64,000 nucleotides of DNA from Phoronis australis. Taxonomy: Eukaryota > Phoronida > Phoronidae. Location of the stretch: assembly GCA_002633005.1 (NCBI GenBank), contig NMRA01000020.1, positions 213,621 through 277,620 of the forward strand. Direction: 5' to 3'. This document shows, piece by piece, positions 11,998-23,876 of the stretch. The notes beneath the pieces are model-generated. The model worked only from the letters and a program-made list of their open reading frames with translations, was not told the DNA's origin and ran no database searches. The position numbers were made by a program, and so were the translations under genes. The first letter of the stretch is position 1; the number at the start of each line of letters is the position of its first letter.

Positions 11998-14310
11998 TCA
12001 AGGACGTCTGCAAAAAGTGGCTCTGATCGTGTTGTCTTTGCAGTTAGCTTGATAGAATTCACATCTGAAGAGTAAAAAGAAACAGTAAAGTAAAGCTGTA
12101 ATAGGTAAACAGTAGTAAGTCTGTAATTCAAATTGAGGAAGTCTCTCAAATTTCAAAGTTGTATTTGTATTCATTCAGTGACGTGTGAAGACAGAATGTA
12201 AGACTAACTCTGAGAACGGTAGACTATAACACCAACGAGCTTTGTGACACGTCTGTCTATTACAACGCTTTGCCAGACGAGTTGTTAAGTATCATACGGC
12301 CTAAATTCGAATAAACACCACTTAAATCATGGAACGAACAAGAGTCCTTGCCCCTCACATGTAACAGTTTTGACTCCGTCTTCACTTTTGGATCAATGGC
12401 ATTAGCCCAATGGTCATGTTTAAGTAATTGTCAAAAACAATCCCACCGAGAGCAAATTAAACGCAGCTTAAAATCACGTAGTTTACGTCAAACCATCATG
12501 CGAAATCATTAGGTGTGCAACTGGAAATTAAGACACCGCCACTTTTAGAAAGTCGGCGCCATGAACATGTTTGATAGGCTGCTTTCATGAAAATGTCATC
12601 CTTTCGCACTCGTCGCAACACGAATTAGTTTTCTTTGGTAATTATCTTGAAGCATTTACTGGTAACAAGTTGAAAACGCTAAGCTCAAGCAACTCCGGAT
12701 TAAATAAAAGTACAGAAAATCGAGCCAGAGAGTTTGAAGAACATACCTTTTGGCATACACGTTCTGCTCCCGGTCGCACATTTTGGTAAAGGCATTGGAT
12801 CTTTGCTTGGAGCAGTCTTGCTTGAGCCAGTAATTTTTGCAGTAGTCTTCTCTGATCGGCGTAGGTCCACGGGTGGGAATATCCTCGCAAGATCGGTAAG
12901 CCTTAATGTAGACCTTGGAGGCATCCTTTTCCCCCAATTTCGCAATGTCGACACATCGCGCCTTGTGGAACTCACACCTGCAAAATGTATTGTCACGATT
13001 CTGTCCTTTTGATTCCGTACTCAACAGTTTTCGATTTCAAGGTGTAAAAAATTGATAGATATGTAACTCAAGATAAAAGTCATTTTCAAATGTGACAATT
13101 CTTAGATTATGGAATACAACAACGGCACTATCTTGTTGGCGTAGATTTTTCCGCAAAGCTATTTGCGTCCTTCCTTGCAAATAACGTATTTGTTCATGTA
13201 TTCTTGTGAGCATCTGTCCAGCATTGGTGGCAACGTCTGTATGATGTCGCAGGCCAAGCGGTAGAACACGCGCAGTATTACCTTCAGCGCACATTGGGCC
13301 TTTTCTAGGAAGCAGTTTTATGAGCGGCTATTGCATGAATAAAAAACAGTTTCATGCTTTACTGTGATTTTCGGCTACACTTTCTTTCATTCGTGGTCCC
13401 TTTACTACTCCTGAAGTATCATGGGAGTTGCTATTTAACATCGAATTAAAACACACTGAAGCGTTTGTAAGCATTTTTGGTAAAACTTTGTGAAGAATGT
13501 CAAGTTCTTCACAGCTTCGTGCAACAGACACGATGTCGCTATGGTAAACCTTTTGTAACGCCTTTTAAAGAGTAACTGTGGCGTTCACGCACTTGAACCC
13601 GATGGCCGCCCACCCTATTTGAGAGAAAGCATTGAAAGTGTCTACAACATAACGTTACAAAACATACGTGCAATTTAGGCCCATGCGCCAACGCGCAACA
13701 TTTGAAGGAAATTATTGAGCATTTTTTCATCTCAAGTTGGCGAACGTTGAGGTATAGGTGAAAAGAGACTTTTTCAGTTGAAAGCCCTATTTATCGCTCC
13801 TGTGCTTTGTCTATTATTAATTGACTAGACGGGTTCTATAAGATGCATTCACGTATATGATGGGTCCCAGTTAAGGTAAAATCACCTTTCCCGTTAAAAA
13901 CCGATGTATTATCACAGCTTTGTTTAGCGAAATTGGAATGTAAGTAGGTAGTAACTTTCTTGGGGTTTTGATTGGATGAGTCAGAACTGAAAAATGTACA
14001 CTTGTTCTAAGGACAAAACGGAGATTAACGACGAGTGAGATCGCACGCTCCCAGTAAAGCTGTTGTGTGCCACTTTAAATTTGACATCCAAAATGGAGCT
14101 ACGCAGTTGGGTTCCCAGGCTACACCCTATTGATGAGAACCTAAGAGGTCTATTATTTTCATGGGCATTTAATGGAATAAAGATCTTACCCATTGTCGAA
14201 AGTGGTAGTATTTTTGCCATCGAATGCAAACACAGGCTCTTTTGGGAATTTGTTGCAGTCGATCTTGCTCAGACGAGCGCATTTGAAATTGATGGACTGT
14301 GCAGCGGCAA
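11998..14310 (-). pseudogene. Kazal-domain inhibitor pseudogene (paralogue of the gene at 23877-26568)
   Basis: Four of five exons are recognisable. Exon 2 is 14310-14190, exon 3 remnant 13314-13133, exon 4 12977-12747 and exon 5 12064-11998. Damage: the signal-peptide exon is absent. Exon 2 has lost its acceptor AG, and the VCGSDG motif reads VFAFDG, losing a disulfide cysteine. A deletion removed the exon 3 acceptor and first cysteine. Exon 3 also has an in-frame TAG, a shortened CGSDGKTY motif and a GT-to-GA donor change. Exon 5 stops early (TGA at 12000-11998) just after the last Kazal cysteine. Exon 4 keeps an open frame and both splice sites, with about 17 base differences from its paralogue, roughly half or more of them changing residues, which fits near-neutral drift. 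Confidence 0.88.
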
Positions 14311-14740
14311 TTGAATTAGTGGTGGTGAAAACTTTATATTTTATGTTTACGAATTTATATATTTTAGCTTCAGTTTGTTATCCTCGGGTAATGTGTACAT
14401 TTCCGTCACTGGACTCGTGTAGTTTTTTTATGGCCCTGCTGCGAAAGATATCTATGGTGTCACGAACTACGGTCAAAATGTAGTTTATCCAGCACGGACG
14501 ATCCTCGACATCGTTCGCCAGCCGAACGCCTTCAAATGGTGAAGTGACGGTGGCCTTCTTTGTCTGCTCCTCAAGGCCCGTTTCGGTTTTCATGAACGTC
14601 CGGTCTTATGGTGGCGCAGTTTTTGCCCCAAACACACAGTGCAGGCACTGTGTTTGATCTAGAGCTATTTGTATTACGTTCTGGCAGTTCGCACTCATCC
14701 CCAGCGTTGTATGTAAATCTGTTTAGAGAACCATTTAAGG

Positions 14741-14806
14741 ATAAAGAGGACCCTAAATCATATTTTAATATGATTTAGGGTCCTCTTTATGTGATTAAAA
14801 TCACAT
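14741..14806. repeat. Perfect 24-bp hairpin plus a second small hairpin
   Basis: Arms 14741-14764 and 14767-14790 are perfectly complementary with a 2-nt spacer; the core word is GAGGACCCTAAATCAT. Overlapping it, ATGTGATT-AA-AATCACAT at 14789-14806 is a second palindrome. The left arm is homologous to 31670-31700, but the right arm is not, so the right arm looks like an inverted copy made at the insertion junction. Confidence 0.9.
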
Positions 14807-14807
14807 A

Positions 14808-16775
14808 GTGGCCGACAGGAGGCGCGTTCCAAAACGAGGCTCGCTACGATAGCTCTGGTGGCTTACGCGTAGTTGCACTCGGCGTTGCTCGAACAGCTAG
14901 AAAAAATACGGACACTCTGTTTTACAATCCCTAAGGACGTTGGGATTCGGAAGCGTTGGGTCCTTGCCATACGCCGCGACGAAGGAAAATATATCCGTGT
15001 AAAATTTATAACTGTTTTCGAATCATAATTTGTCGCATCTCGGACTGGATGCCGCCATAGCAACGAGGACCGGAAAATCTTCGGCCAGCAAGGCTATGTT
15101 TTCATGACTATGGGTTGAAGCGCGATGCATTTTTCTTTACAAAAAGGACAGGGCCCTCAATCCCTCAATTTTGGGGCCAATTATCGGCCCTATTCCCCTC
15201 TCAAAAATATTGAAAAATCACGCGAAATTCCCTGCCACGAGGCCTAAAAATCCCCTTTGTGATTGAAAATTTCTCTCCAAGGGTTCAAATCACATGTGGT
15301 ACAAAATTTAGGGGGGCAGGGGCCCGGCCCCCTCCCCCCTTGACTGCCGCAAGCAAAATAAACAAACAAAACGTGAAGCGGGAGGCCGAAACTTGTACTG
15401 AGTTCGAGCTAGGACCGGTAGCGGACAAGGGGGAAAACACGTTCAGTTTTATTTTTTTTACTCCAACGACAGATTTCCTGAGCAGAAGGTATACATCCTC
15501 GGCGCCCGCAACTTCCGCGCCGCCTGCGTGCATACAATCGCGCTTTGCCCGCTTCTCCGAGGATGTCGCCCCCCCCCCGGCCCTCACTAGAGGCCTGTAT
15601 GGTATCCTAGATCAGCCACTGAAAATGCTACTTGAGACAGAGCTATGAGAGCTTGCAAAAGGGCTGGGTGCTATTGATGGTGATCGGGAGGTCAGTAGAG
15701 TTTTCACTGACCCGTCACTTGGCGAAACGTTCCCCTCTCAGAAGGCCGCACACACATGAGGCACCTTTCCCCTCGGATATCATGAACGAGGCCTCTGAAG
15801 AAACATGATAACTATGCTTGTTCCAGGGGGGATCCAGTACTTTGAGTTAGGGGGGGGGGGCAAAGCAGAGTATTAGCCAGGGTTTTGCCCGTCAGAAATT
15901 CGCGCTCCTGAACTGCCAAATGGAATCTGGGAGAATTTTAGGGGGGGGGGGCTGGGCATAGCCCCTTGGCTCCCCTCTAAATCCGCCACTGTGTTCTGTC
16001 CAGTTAACTGAAATTGAGCTCTAAAACGAGGTTATGGTTTGGACCAAAGAATTAGGTGTTCTAATTTTAAAATTCAACTTGGTCGAGATTGATATTTGAA
16101 AAATATAACACATGAAATAGACGTAATTATTAAAACCAAGAAAGCAGAATTGATGGTCATATAATTTTTATTTTAAATTGCAAGCCTAGTTTTTTATCGT
16201 AATCAAAATATATATTTAATAACATCAAGTATTATTTCAGATCAATGACAAATCAACTGCTTACCTCACCAGGACCTAGGCTATGCTTGAAGATAATAGG
16301 CCTACTCTTGATCAACAAATTAAACCAGATGAGACTAATTGCACATGACAGCAAAATGCCATGAGCCACCACTGTCGAATATATCTTCAACTCGTCAACA
16401 ATACGACCAGATGACCTGGTTCGTGTAGAAAGCATTTTTATCAAGAATTTATTAGAAGAAACGTAACCCTGCATTCAGCATGATACTTAATCCGTAACAC
16501 TACGATCGCCGCAATTTGGTCATGTTTACTTTTCATGTTTCGAACCTAGTTTTCCGGAAAAAACTTATATCCTTTCGTCAGACAACTCTTTGGTGCATTG
16601 ACTTGTTCTTTAACTGTATTTTTCTACGTCTCTGTGGTTAATTATTGACACATTTTTTAACATTTAATATTCAGGTTGGACTCCAAAGACCGGCCATTTA
16701 ACTCACGCAATGTAAATTTCCGCTTTGTTTATCGTAGTGAGCCTCGCTTTGGATTTTAATGTCCGCCGCGTAAAT
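14808..16775. mobile_element. About 2-kb inserted DNA element with inverted terminal regions
   Basis: This interrupts the duplicated ORF family; the uninterrupted relative runs from 31690 to 31725. Near the left end CCAAAACGAGGCTCGCTACG (14832 onward) is matched in reverse complement near the right end by TCGTAGTGAGCCTCGCTTTG (about 16731-16750). GGCCGACAGGAGGCGCG and CGCGGCGGAC also pair roughly at the extremes. No transposase was found. A hAT-like MITE lies inside at 15824-15991. Exact ends and target duplication are unresolved. Confidence 0.6.
15824..15991. mobile_element. hAT-like MITE
   Basis: It starts CAGGGGGGATCCAG and ends AAATCCGCCACTG, with G-rich tracts just inside. The words TGTTC immediately before and after could be a target duplication (5 bp, shorter than the 8 bp usual for hAT). 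Internal text matches the relatives at 5061, 45638 and 61883. Confidence 0.6.
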
Positions 16776-17051
16776 AGAGTCTATGGATACATCAGCCTTT
16801 TCATTGCCTTCCTTCAACAAACTGTGCAATTTTCTTTAACCGCCTTGTCCGCCTCGTGTTCTCCTGCATGGCACTGTTCGTCAGTGGTGGACTGTTGATA
16901 TTTTTACGGCCTTTCTTTTTTCATCACTCTGAAAAAAATCAACGGAATTACTACTGAAAGGCTCCTACGACTGACATGCCTACTGTCAGGAAGACTGCTA
17001 GTGCTCATATTTGTCACGTGAAAGTGACAATGTGCACTGTGCAGAATGGAT

Positions 17052-17480
17052 TGTACGACATTGAAATCCACTAAAAACAGCAGTCAGTAGAACACGAGTG
17101 ACAATGTGCACTTTGCAGAATGGATTGTACGACATTGAATTCCACTAAAAATAGCGGTCAGTAGAACACGAGTGATGCACTGTGCTGAGTGGATTGTACG
17201 ACAATGAAGTCCACTAAAAACAGCAGTCAATAGAACAAGAGTGATGCACAGTGCAGAATGGGTTGTACGACATTGAATCCCACTAAAAATAGCGGTCAGT
17301 AGAACACGAGTGATGCACTGTGCAGAATGGGTTGTATAACATTGAATCCCACTAAATACAGCGGTCAGTAGAACACGAGTGATGCACTGTGCAGAATGGG
17401 TTGTACAACATTGACTCCCACTAAAAACAACAGTCAGTAGAACACGAGTGATGCACTTTCCTCTGTCACCACTGTTGCAG
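17052..17480. repeat. 69-bp tandem repeats, left array (about 6 units)
   Basis: Each unit contains CAGTCAGTAGAACACGAGTG, a TGCACTGTGCAGAATGG word, TTGTACGACATTGA and CCACTAAAAACAG. Because 69 is divisible by three, the minus strand stays open across the array, giving a 23-residue repeat around CITRVLLTAVFSG. On the minus strand every unit also contains CTACTGACTGCTGTTTTTAG, which resembles a branch point plus a 3' splice site. Confidence 0.85.
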
Positions 17481-17520
17481 AGTTCCAACTCAAAAATGTG
17501 ACAGAGGGAGATTTATCCCT

Positions 17521-18409
17521 TTAAAATCCCAAAGGCGCAAACGCCAGCGCCGTATCGGCGAGGGGCTCCAGGGGCATGCCCCAGCGGAAAAGTTTTTGGA
17601 ATAATATGCTATGAGATTCATTTTAAGCCTTTCTGAGAGGTGTCTAATTATATTTTTTATAAAAGAGGAGTTTTTACCAGGTGAGCGGGAGGTCGGGAGA
17701 ATTTCATAAGTTCATTCTAAAGCGGGTCGGAGATCTCCCGCAGATTGCGGGAGAGTTGGAGCCTCTGCTACCCCATGACTGTCACCCGCAATTTTGCTAT
17801 TCTGTCTCGTCCGTAGTCTACTTTTCCGAAAAAGCCGTGTAAACCGAAATTTGTGACCAAGACTTTCATTGGCAACAAGGCTAAAGAAAGATGTGTGTAA
17901 GCGTAGCGTTTCCTCGACAGCAGTACAAAACGGCAAATAGCGTAACAAAAAACGTGAAGACCATAACGTTTGGCATGTATGGAATGCAGTGTTTCCTTGC
18001 CCAGAGGTTGGAGACATTGTGACGTACGCACCGCTTACAATACACTCAAAAGTGGCCCTGCATTAACATTTTTAGGCTTGAGGAGGAAATGCGAACCGTT
18101 GATTCGAATAGGAATAGGTCAGTTAAAATAAGACGTACGAATATGGAGGGCGAATCTTCATAAAGAGGCCCCAAGCTTTAGTTAAAAGGATACCAAACCC
18201 AGTTTTGGCTTATTAACAGATAATGAAAACTGCTTTCCCGTCAGTTCTCTGAAAGAAAATAATGCTCTATGACCCTCGACAAACCTCAAACGTTTGGAGG
18301 GAAAATTGAAAAGTGTTTACCTACGCTTTAAGGGAGTTACATATACACAGCAAATGTAGGTAAAGACCACCCACCAAGATCCATAGGGCGAAGGGTTTGA
18401 CACAACTGT
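17521..18409. other. No gene seen
   Basis: Short open frames at 17712-18031 on the minus strand have no recognisable domains. GGGGCTCCAGGGGCATGCCCC at about 17563 is a GC-rich repeat-like word. Confidence 0.35.
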
Positions 18410-20138
18410 TTACCAAACAAAATTGGTCCTTTCACGTCAGTTACTAAGAAGTCAAACTGATGCCAATCTCTGTTGCCTCATTTGCATTAGAATGAGATTT
18501 TTCCTAGCTGGGGATCGAACTGCCACCGTAAGCGAACATTCGGATGTTGGATGGCTCCTTTCTTGTGGGCTTACCATCGGCGATTTCTTCTGGGAACATG
18601 CGGATGTAGCTATCAAGGGGCATGACATTGCTACTGGCTCCGTTGTCAAGTTTTCCCCGCAGGCCAACGTTGCTTAATGTTGGATGAATAATTCTGATGG
18701 CTGCAAAATCTTCGTCGCCCGAGGGTGTATTGATGGCATCAAAAGTAAGTGCTCAAAACTCAGCTCTTCAAAATCGTCGCGTGCATGTGCTTTCCTTGCT
18801 TTTTACTGTTGTGGTGTCGCTGTGGGGGCGTTGTTGCAGTTGTTGCTGTTTTTGTTGTCGATGTCTTTGTTGTTGTTGCTGGGGATGCTTCTGACTGTAC
18901 TGCTTGTTTTGCACGTTTTTTTAGTCTGCACACTGCACTCCAGTGCCCTGGTTTCTTGCAGTAATTGCATTCTTGACCTTCGGCTGGCATATCTCAGCGG
19001 GCGCATGACTGGGATACCCACACTTATCGCACGTTGCTGAATAATGCGGTTTATCAGCTGGTCGCCCACTAGGCTCCCGACGCACTGCATGAACCTCTTC
19101 TTGTCGACCCATCTGCAACATCTGTGCCTGAGTTGTTCCATACGTTCTCGCAATGTCGAGTGCCTTCTCAAGGGTCACGCTCAAGAATCTGCTTCTACAC
19201 CTGTTTATGGTAGGCATCTTGGATGATCTGGTCGAGTATTGAGTCGTCAATTGCTTCGCGGTCGCGGAAATTGCATTTTTCTGCTTGCATGCGCAATCGG
19301 GCAACGTAATCGTCAATGGGCTCTGACCCCCGTTGTCTCATCTCCCGCAGTTGGAAACGACAAAGACGGAAACTGGATTTTGTTTCAAAATGCTTCTCAA
19401 ATTTGGATCAAACGTCTGCTGGATTTTGCTTTTGGTCTGCAGTGAGGTCAGTCCAGCTGTCAAAAAGTTGAAGAGCTTCAGGTCCCATCCATAATAGGAT
19501 GTAGTTAACTTTAGTAGCTGCCGGTTGGTTAGCATACATTGGCGTACTTAAAATAACCTCACAGTAGCGTTCGAAGTTCTTGAACTCTTGGGGTAAATTT
19601 CCATCAGTCCAGTTGAACTTAGGAGGCTGAATGCCAATCAGGTCATTGCCCATCATTTGCTGGGAAGCTGGGGCTTGTGCACTTTCTGCCATGTCTCACT
19701 AGTTTATGTATAAAATTGGAAAGGACTCACCAGCTGGGACTCGCTTGTTTGAAGGCCAGATGAGTAAACACCACAGAACACTGCGCTGCATGATCAAGTC
19801 ACAGCTGCCACTGGCACTGTTGGTTGCTGGTTGCACAATAAATGTGTTGAATTCTCCACTGGAGGTAAATGTCCTTTAAACTGCCATCTCTCTGGGTTCT
19901 GTGATGTGTTTCACACACGCTGCCACCATGTTATATTATGGATGGTTGTAGTAGACATTAGATAGACATAGATTAACCAGGAACAGTATCCATGTGGTTT
20001 ATTCCAATATAGCTCAGACCGGAAGAAGAGAGAGAAGGAGCTCTCTAGTACAGGAAACATGGTTTAAATATACAGGATGTAACATTATAGTCCATAGACA
20101 CTGGTAGAGTCCACAGTGGATAGTGCAATATTATGACA
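18410..20138 (-). mobile_element. 5' part of a Gypsy-like LTR retrotransposon
   Basis: Minus-strand order is LTR (20138-19929), leader, gag and protease, ending near 18410. Gag starts at 19692 (MAESAQAP) and contains PPKFNWTDGN, FERYCEVIL and REMRQRGSEPIDDYVARLR, typical of metazoan LTR-element gag. A CCHC knuckle at about 18980-18940 reads CNYCKKPGHWSAVC. Protease remains include LDNGASSNVM (18655-18625; N replaces the usual T/S of DTGA) and VTDVKGPILFG near 18430. Gag carries at least one frameshift and a stop near 19200, and protease a stop near 18510. RT, integrase and the 3' LTR are absent, so the element is dead. Confidence 0.8.
19929..20138 (-). repeat. 5' LTR (about 210 bp)
   Basis: On the minus strand it begins TGTCATAATATTGCAC and ends CATAATATAACA, giving TG...CA ends. 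It contains a TATA-like TATATTTAAA (about 20064-20073) and GGAATAAACC as a poly(A) signal. Directly after it TGGTGGCAGCGTGTG is placed as a primer-binding site would be. No second LTR lies in the window, so the borders rest on these signals only. Confidence 0.6.
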
Positions 20139-22719
20139 TCTATGATGTCAAATCATCAGGCAATGAGTAGAATGAAAATATACAGAGCGAAATAAACAGT
20201 GAAATACACGTGACAGCATACAAGCAGAGAGTGTTAATGCAACACACGGTAGAAAGCCCGCAACTCTATCGAAACAGAGCCAGCGTGCGATACACACCTG
20301 TGACCTCATTCTCGTGAACAGCGTTACATTGGATCGACACGCGGTGTATTCTCTATCGTGACGGATGTCCATGCACTTGCAGAGAGGATCCATTCAAGAT
20401 CACTTTGTACACCAACATGGCCGAAAAATAATAGGCGGGAAATAGTAGACAATAGCATCATTCGCTATGTTGAAAATGACATATTCCATCAAGTAACGTA
20501 ATAATTTTCGGTTTTTGATATGGCAATTACAGTGGATATGATAGGTACTACGACTAAGTAGTGTACTCCTTGGTACGACTTTATAGAGAAGCTGAAATAG
20601 CTTCTTAACTTTTCGACCCATAAACGGAATTCCAGTGTTTAAAAACACAATTCATTACCATAGCGACAACGTTAAATAAAATTTTACAGAAAGCACAGTT
20701 TGCTATGAACAACAACACTTAATGAATAAATGGAAAGTGGCAATACTTTAACTTTTCAAAATCAACTATTCACATAATTTTCGTTACATCGAGTCTTGAT
20801 TTTTACAACTTTTTAAGGAAAGATGCAGGGAAATTGGTCTGCAGAAATGAGAGGTTAATTTGAGTAAATGCAAAGTGTCACTGTTGATTGTAATGATTGT
20901 TTACTTCAATGCAGAGAAAGGCCATCGGAAAAAAGTGGGGGGGGGGGGGGGNGGGGTGTACTGGTTGTGGTATGGGATGAGCATCTCTGGTAAAAGTCAG
21001 CGAAACCTAGATAATCCTAGAATTGAAATCTGTCTCTGTATTACGTTATCCCACTATTTCATTCGGGAAAGTTTATGCTGGTAGGATTTGCATGTAAGTG
21101 AACCAGAAAGCGAGCAATATTCACCCCAAAATGTCCATCGATCGAATTCATCGGCACACCAAAGACTTGATGGTGCCGTCACCGATTGAAATGAGGTAGT
21201 CACTATTCATGGGCTTGGCTGAACATGTTGGATGACAGAATACCCATCTTTCACGCAGCGGCCATTTTGAAGTCAGAACGAGGTAAAAGCTACAAACTAA
21301 CAATGCAGCGGCGGGATGCTGGAGTAGAAAATTGAGCGCCTGCCTCAGGATATCGTAGACAAGTGGGCCCACGGGGAAGTAATTATGTTCTAAAGCCCCC
21401 TCAACCCCCACACCCCACGACCCCCTACCCCACAACCCCCTCGACTCACGATCCCTACGACCCACAACTCCCTTGACCCACGACCTGCAGCAATAGAGGA
21501 ATCTTTTTCCGCTTTTCACACCGATTTCATTATCTTATTACGTCGCTGAGTGACTTCCCCATAAAACTTAACTACGCGAATCTGCTCTGGCTCAAGACTG
21601 GTGGTCAAAAATAGAACATGATCTGTAATGGCGGATTGTGACTTATCGTTCTCACGGAAGTAGTTCCTCAAGCAGCTACCAATGACCATGTTCTACAAAC
21701 TTAGGGCGTAAGTACTTTAACGTGTATAAACATAATTTCACATTTTTGTTATTTGCTTGCTGTCGTATACTCATTTACAATATACTCCATGTAAGTTTGA
21801 TATACCATTTTAGTTAACAGTTTATTTTTTCAAATAGTATTTAATGAAAGAATATAAATTCGTTGGTTCCTCGCACTCTCCCAAAAATATCTTGGGTCGT
21901 GGGTTAAGGGGATTTTAGAACAATCCGAAGTAAATATTCTCAAGGCGAAGCAGCAGAAAGGTTATAGCAACTTGATTGAGGGATACATACACGATATTGA
22001 AAGTAAAATATTACATTTTAATCCTTGGCACATCTCCGTACCACCGTACCGGTTAATGACTAATTTATACAGAACCCCGTTGAATCTAGTGAAAAAAGCT
22101 ACGATAGCCGATCTTTTATAAGTTGGAGCTTCCCTGGTGAAGAAGTCTCTTCCCCATGAACAATACAGCCACTTTCAGATATCTTTGACAACAAATTTGA
22201 TGACATTTACTATGGCGCAGTCCTTTGACTAGCTGTGTAGTGTTAACTAGGGACACGGCGGTCGAACCAATTTTTTTTTCGTTTTGAAAAAATACTACCC
22301 CTAGATTTTAATATTTTGGGAGGGCCAATTGGCCGCGGTCGCTGCCTAACTGTTCAATGCCGCCTAAGCACCGACCTGTGATCCTGGATGGATGCCTGGA
22401 GTATTTTGGTCACTGATATCTTTTCAGCTCCAGTTGTAGAACCACTTTCGACAACCTATCATACTAAATGCCAGGAGTTTTTCAACAAGACATTTTTTGG
22501 GTGTTAAAATCATGTTACAGTATTGTATGGGAAGAAGTTACATTTGGCCTAAATGAAACGTTTAGCCCATAAAACAGGTGTGTTTACGTAACTTTCAAAA
22601 AGTTAATCATAATTGCTTAGCTAAGTATTTTTGTGCATGCGTGCGCGTGCGTGTATATTTGTGTGTGCGTGTGTGTTTCCATAGATATAAAAACATATGT
22701 ATATCTATGCCACAAACAA
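20139..22719. other. No gene seen; C-rich and G-rich tracts
   Basis: Holds a poly-G run with an N at 20952 (assembly uncertainty) and a C-rich purine-poor tract at 21395-21485 built from CCCCAC and ACCCCC words. Open frames here show no domain. Confidence 0.4.
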
Positions 22720-23149
22720 AAAGAATGTTTGAAAAGCGAAAGGATTTTTACATAGAAAAATTTCATCTCGCAAGCGCAACAATATAAATGCTTGTTGTGA
22801 AAATATAAATTGCATAAAACAAACAAACAAACAAACAAACAACGAAATGATAATTTAGAAATGGAACAACGTTTTTGAGTTTCCATGTTGAACATTTGTT
22901 ATCAAAATGAACTTTGGTTTCATTAATAAGGTCGTTTTTTGGTTTGAATACATATTTCTTTTTGTTAAATGTTACTGAAATGACAGTTTGATAAAAAGTT
23001 AAATTCAGTCAACAGCCTTTCTGCAATCATAAGATACGCCGATCCGTTTTCTAAATATTTGGCTAAATGAAGAGACTAGTCGATAAGGAACGACATAACA
23101 CTAAAAGACCATTTTCGGCTTCCAAATTTGTACGATCAGTATAAAACAA

Positions 23150-23520
23150 AGCAGTATCATCAATCGGCATAAATCACCATTTTGCGGTTGTCGACAACAT
23201 TAATCACATTATTCAATGTAAATGCTGATAACAGAAGGCCTAGAATAGTCGACGGTCAAGATTTCTGAATTGTGGCCGTTAACATGTGAACGCTGAGTTC
23301 TGTCTGAGAAGTATAGCCTGATGCTAAAGCAATTCAACTTATTCAGAGGACAACCACGATGGACCGTGTCAAAGGCTTCTTTAAGGTCTAAAAACACGCC
23401 CTCCAAGCCACACAATTAGTAATGTGTAACGTCAATCAAATTTGTGACTGTGGATAGTCCAGGAACCGGGATCTAATCTAAAACATGACCAAGTACAGTA
23501 GATATTGAATTGTTGCAGTA
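23150..23520 (-). pseudogene. LINE reverse-transcriptase scrap (right copy)
   Basis: Minus-strand frame 23415-23209 encodes GVFLDLKEAFDTVHRG, followed by YFSDRTQRSHVNG. This is the RT box with the catalytic D of F.DL..AFDTV and the downstream S.R.Q motif of CR1/jockey-type LINEs. Only this fragment remains. It is duplicated with the surrounding segment, so it was present before the duplication. Confidence 0.75.
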
Positions 23521-23848
23521 TGAGCTGGAATCTCAAACCATCGAAAATTCGTTTAGGTTTGGACCATATTTGAATTGGCAATTATAGAGTTGGCCATGCC
23601 CCAATAAAATTTGAAGTTTTTTTTGAGTAGCTGATGGTTACTATATTCTTGTTGGTAACGGCCATAAATACTCAATCTTATGAGAGTAAAGTTTAATTCT
23701 GTTTTCATTTTAGGCAGTCAAACAGGGTGAGATGATATTTCAAGTAATACGGCTTTTAGGCGGGCTTTAAAATTGCTTGCATTTGTTCGATGTTGTCTTT
23801 CTTTTTTCACAAAATGTACACAATTGATTGAAGAACATAGGTGTTTGT

Positions 23849-23854
23849 TTTATT
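23849..23854 (-). terminator. Poly(A) signal of the Kazal gene
   Basis: AATAAA on the minus strand, about 25 nt after the TAA stop. This implies a very short 3' UTR. Confidence 0.55.
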
Positions 23855-23876
23855 AACAAAGTTTCAAAGTGACATT

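Larger units (their letters stand above)
7060..14360. repeat. Segmental duplication, left copy (split by a transposon)
   Basis: Blocks 7060-7817 and 11669-14360 match 22725-26170 in order and orientation. They include a shared LINE RT scrap and the Kazal gene. The left copy is longer only because of the 3.85-kb element at 7818-11668. The match ends near 14360, where the left copy runs directly into sequence homologous to 31300 onward, so exon 1 of the Kazal gene is missing here. Confidence 0.85.
14364..17520 (-). pseudogene. Broken copy of the 31.2-32.3 kb ORF family, split by a transposon
   Basis: 14364-14757 matches 31302-31700, keeping the conserved block TVTSPFEG..LANDVEDRPC and INYILTVVRDTIDIFR. 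16779-17520 matches 31722-32270, including the SRRSLSVVIPLI segment and the 69-bp repeats. About 2 kb of unrelated sequence separates the two halves. A one-base insertion in the lysine-rich stretch near 16920 brings a TAA into frame, unlike the open right copy. It is judged a pseudogene. Confidence 0.7.

Noticed and set aside
12700-13012. Long frames overlapping Kazal exon 4 in other frames (also at 24433-24867)
   Set aside because: They are shadows of the conserved exon; only the cysteine-bearing frame has matching splice phases.
15259-15648. 129-codon proline-rich ORF and its 100-codon antisense partner
   Set aside because: Lies in GC-rich, homopolymer-rich transposon sequence and has no domain.
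18684-19040. Plus-strand 118-codon cysteine/leucine-rich ORF
   Set aside because: It is the antisense of the gag zinc-knuckle region of the LTR element on the minus strand.
21380-21490. Telomere-like repeats
   Set aside because: The C-rich words vary in length and composition and do not form CCCTAA or another regular telomeric unit.
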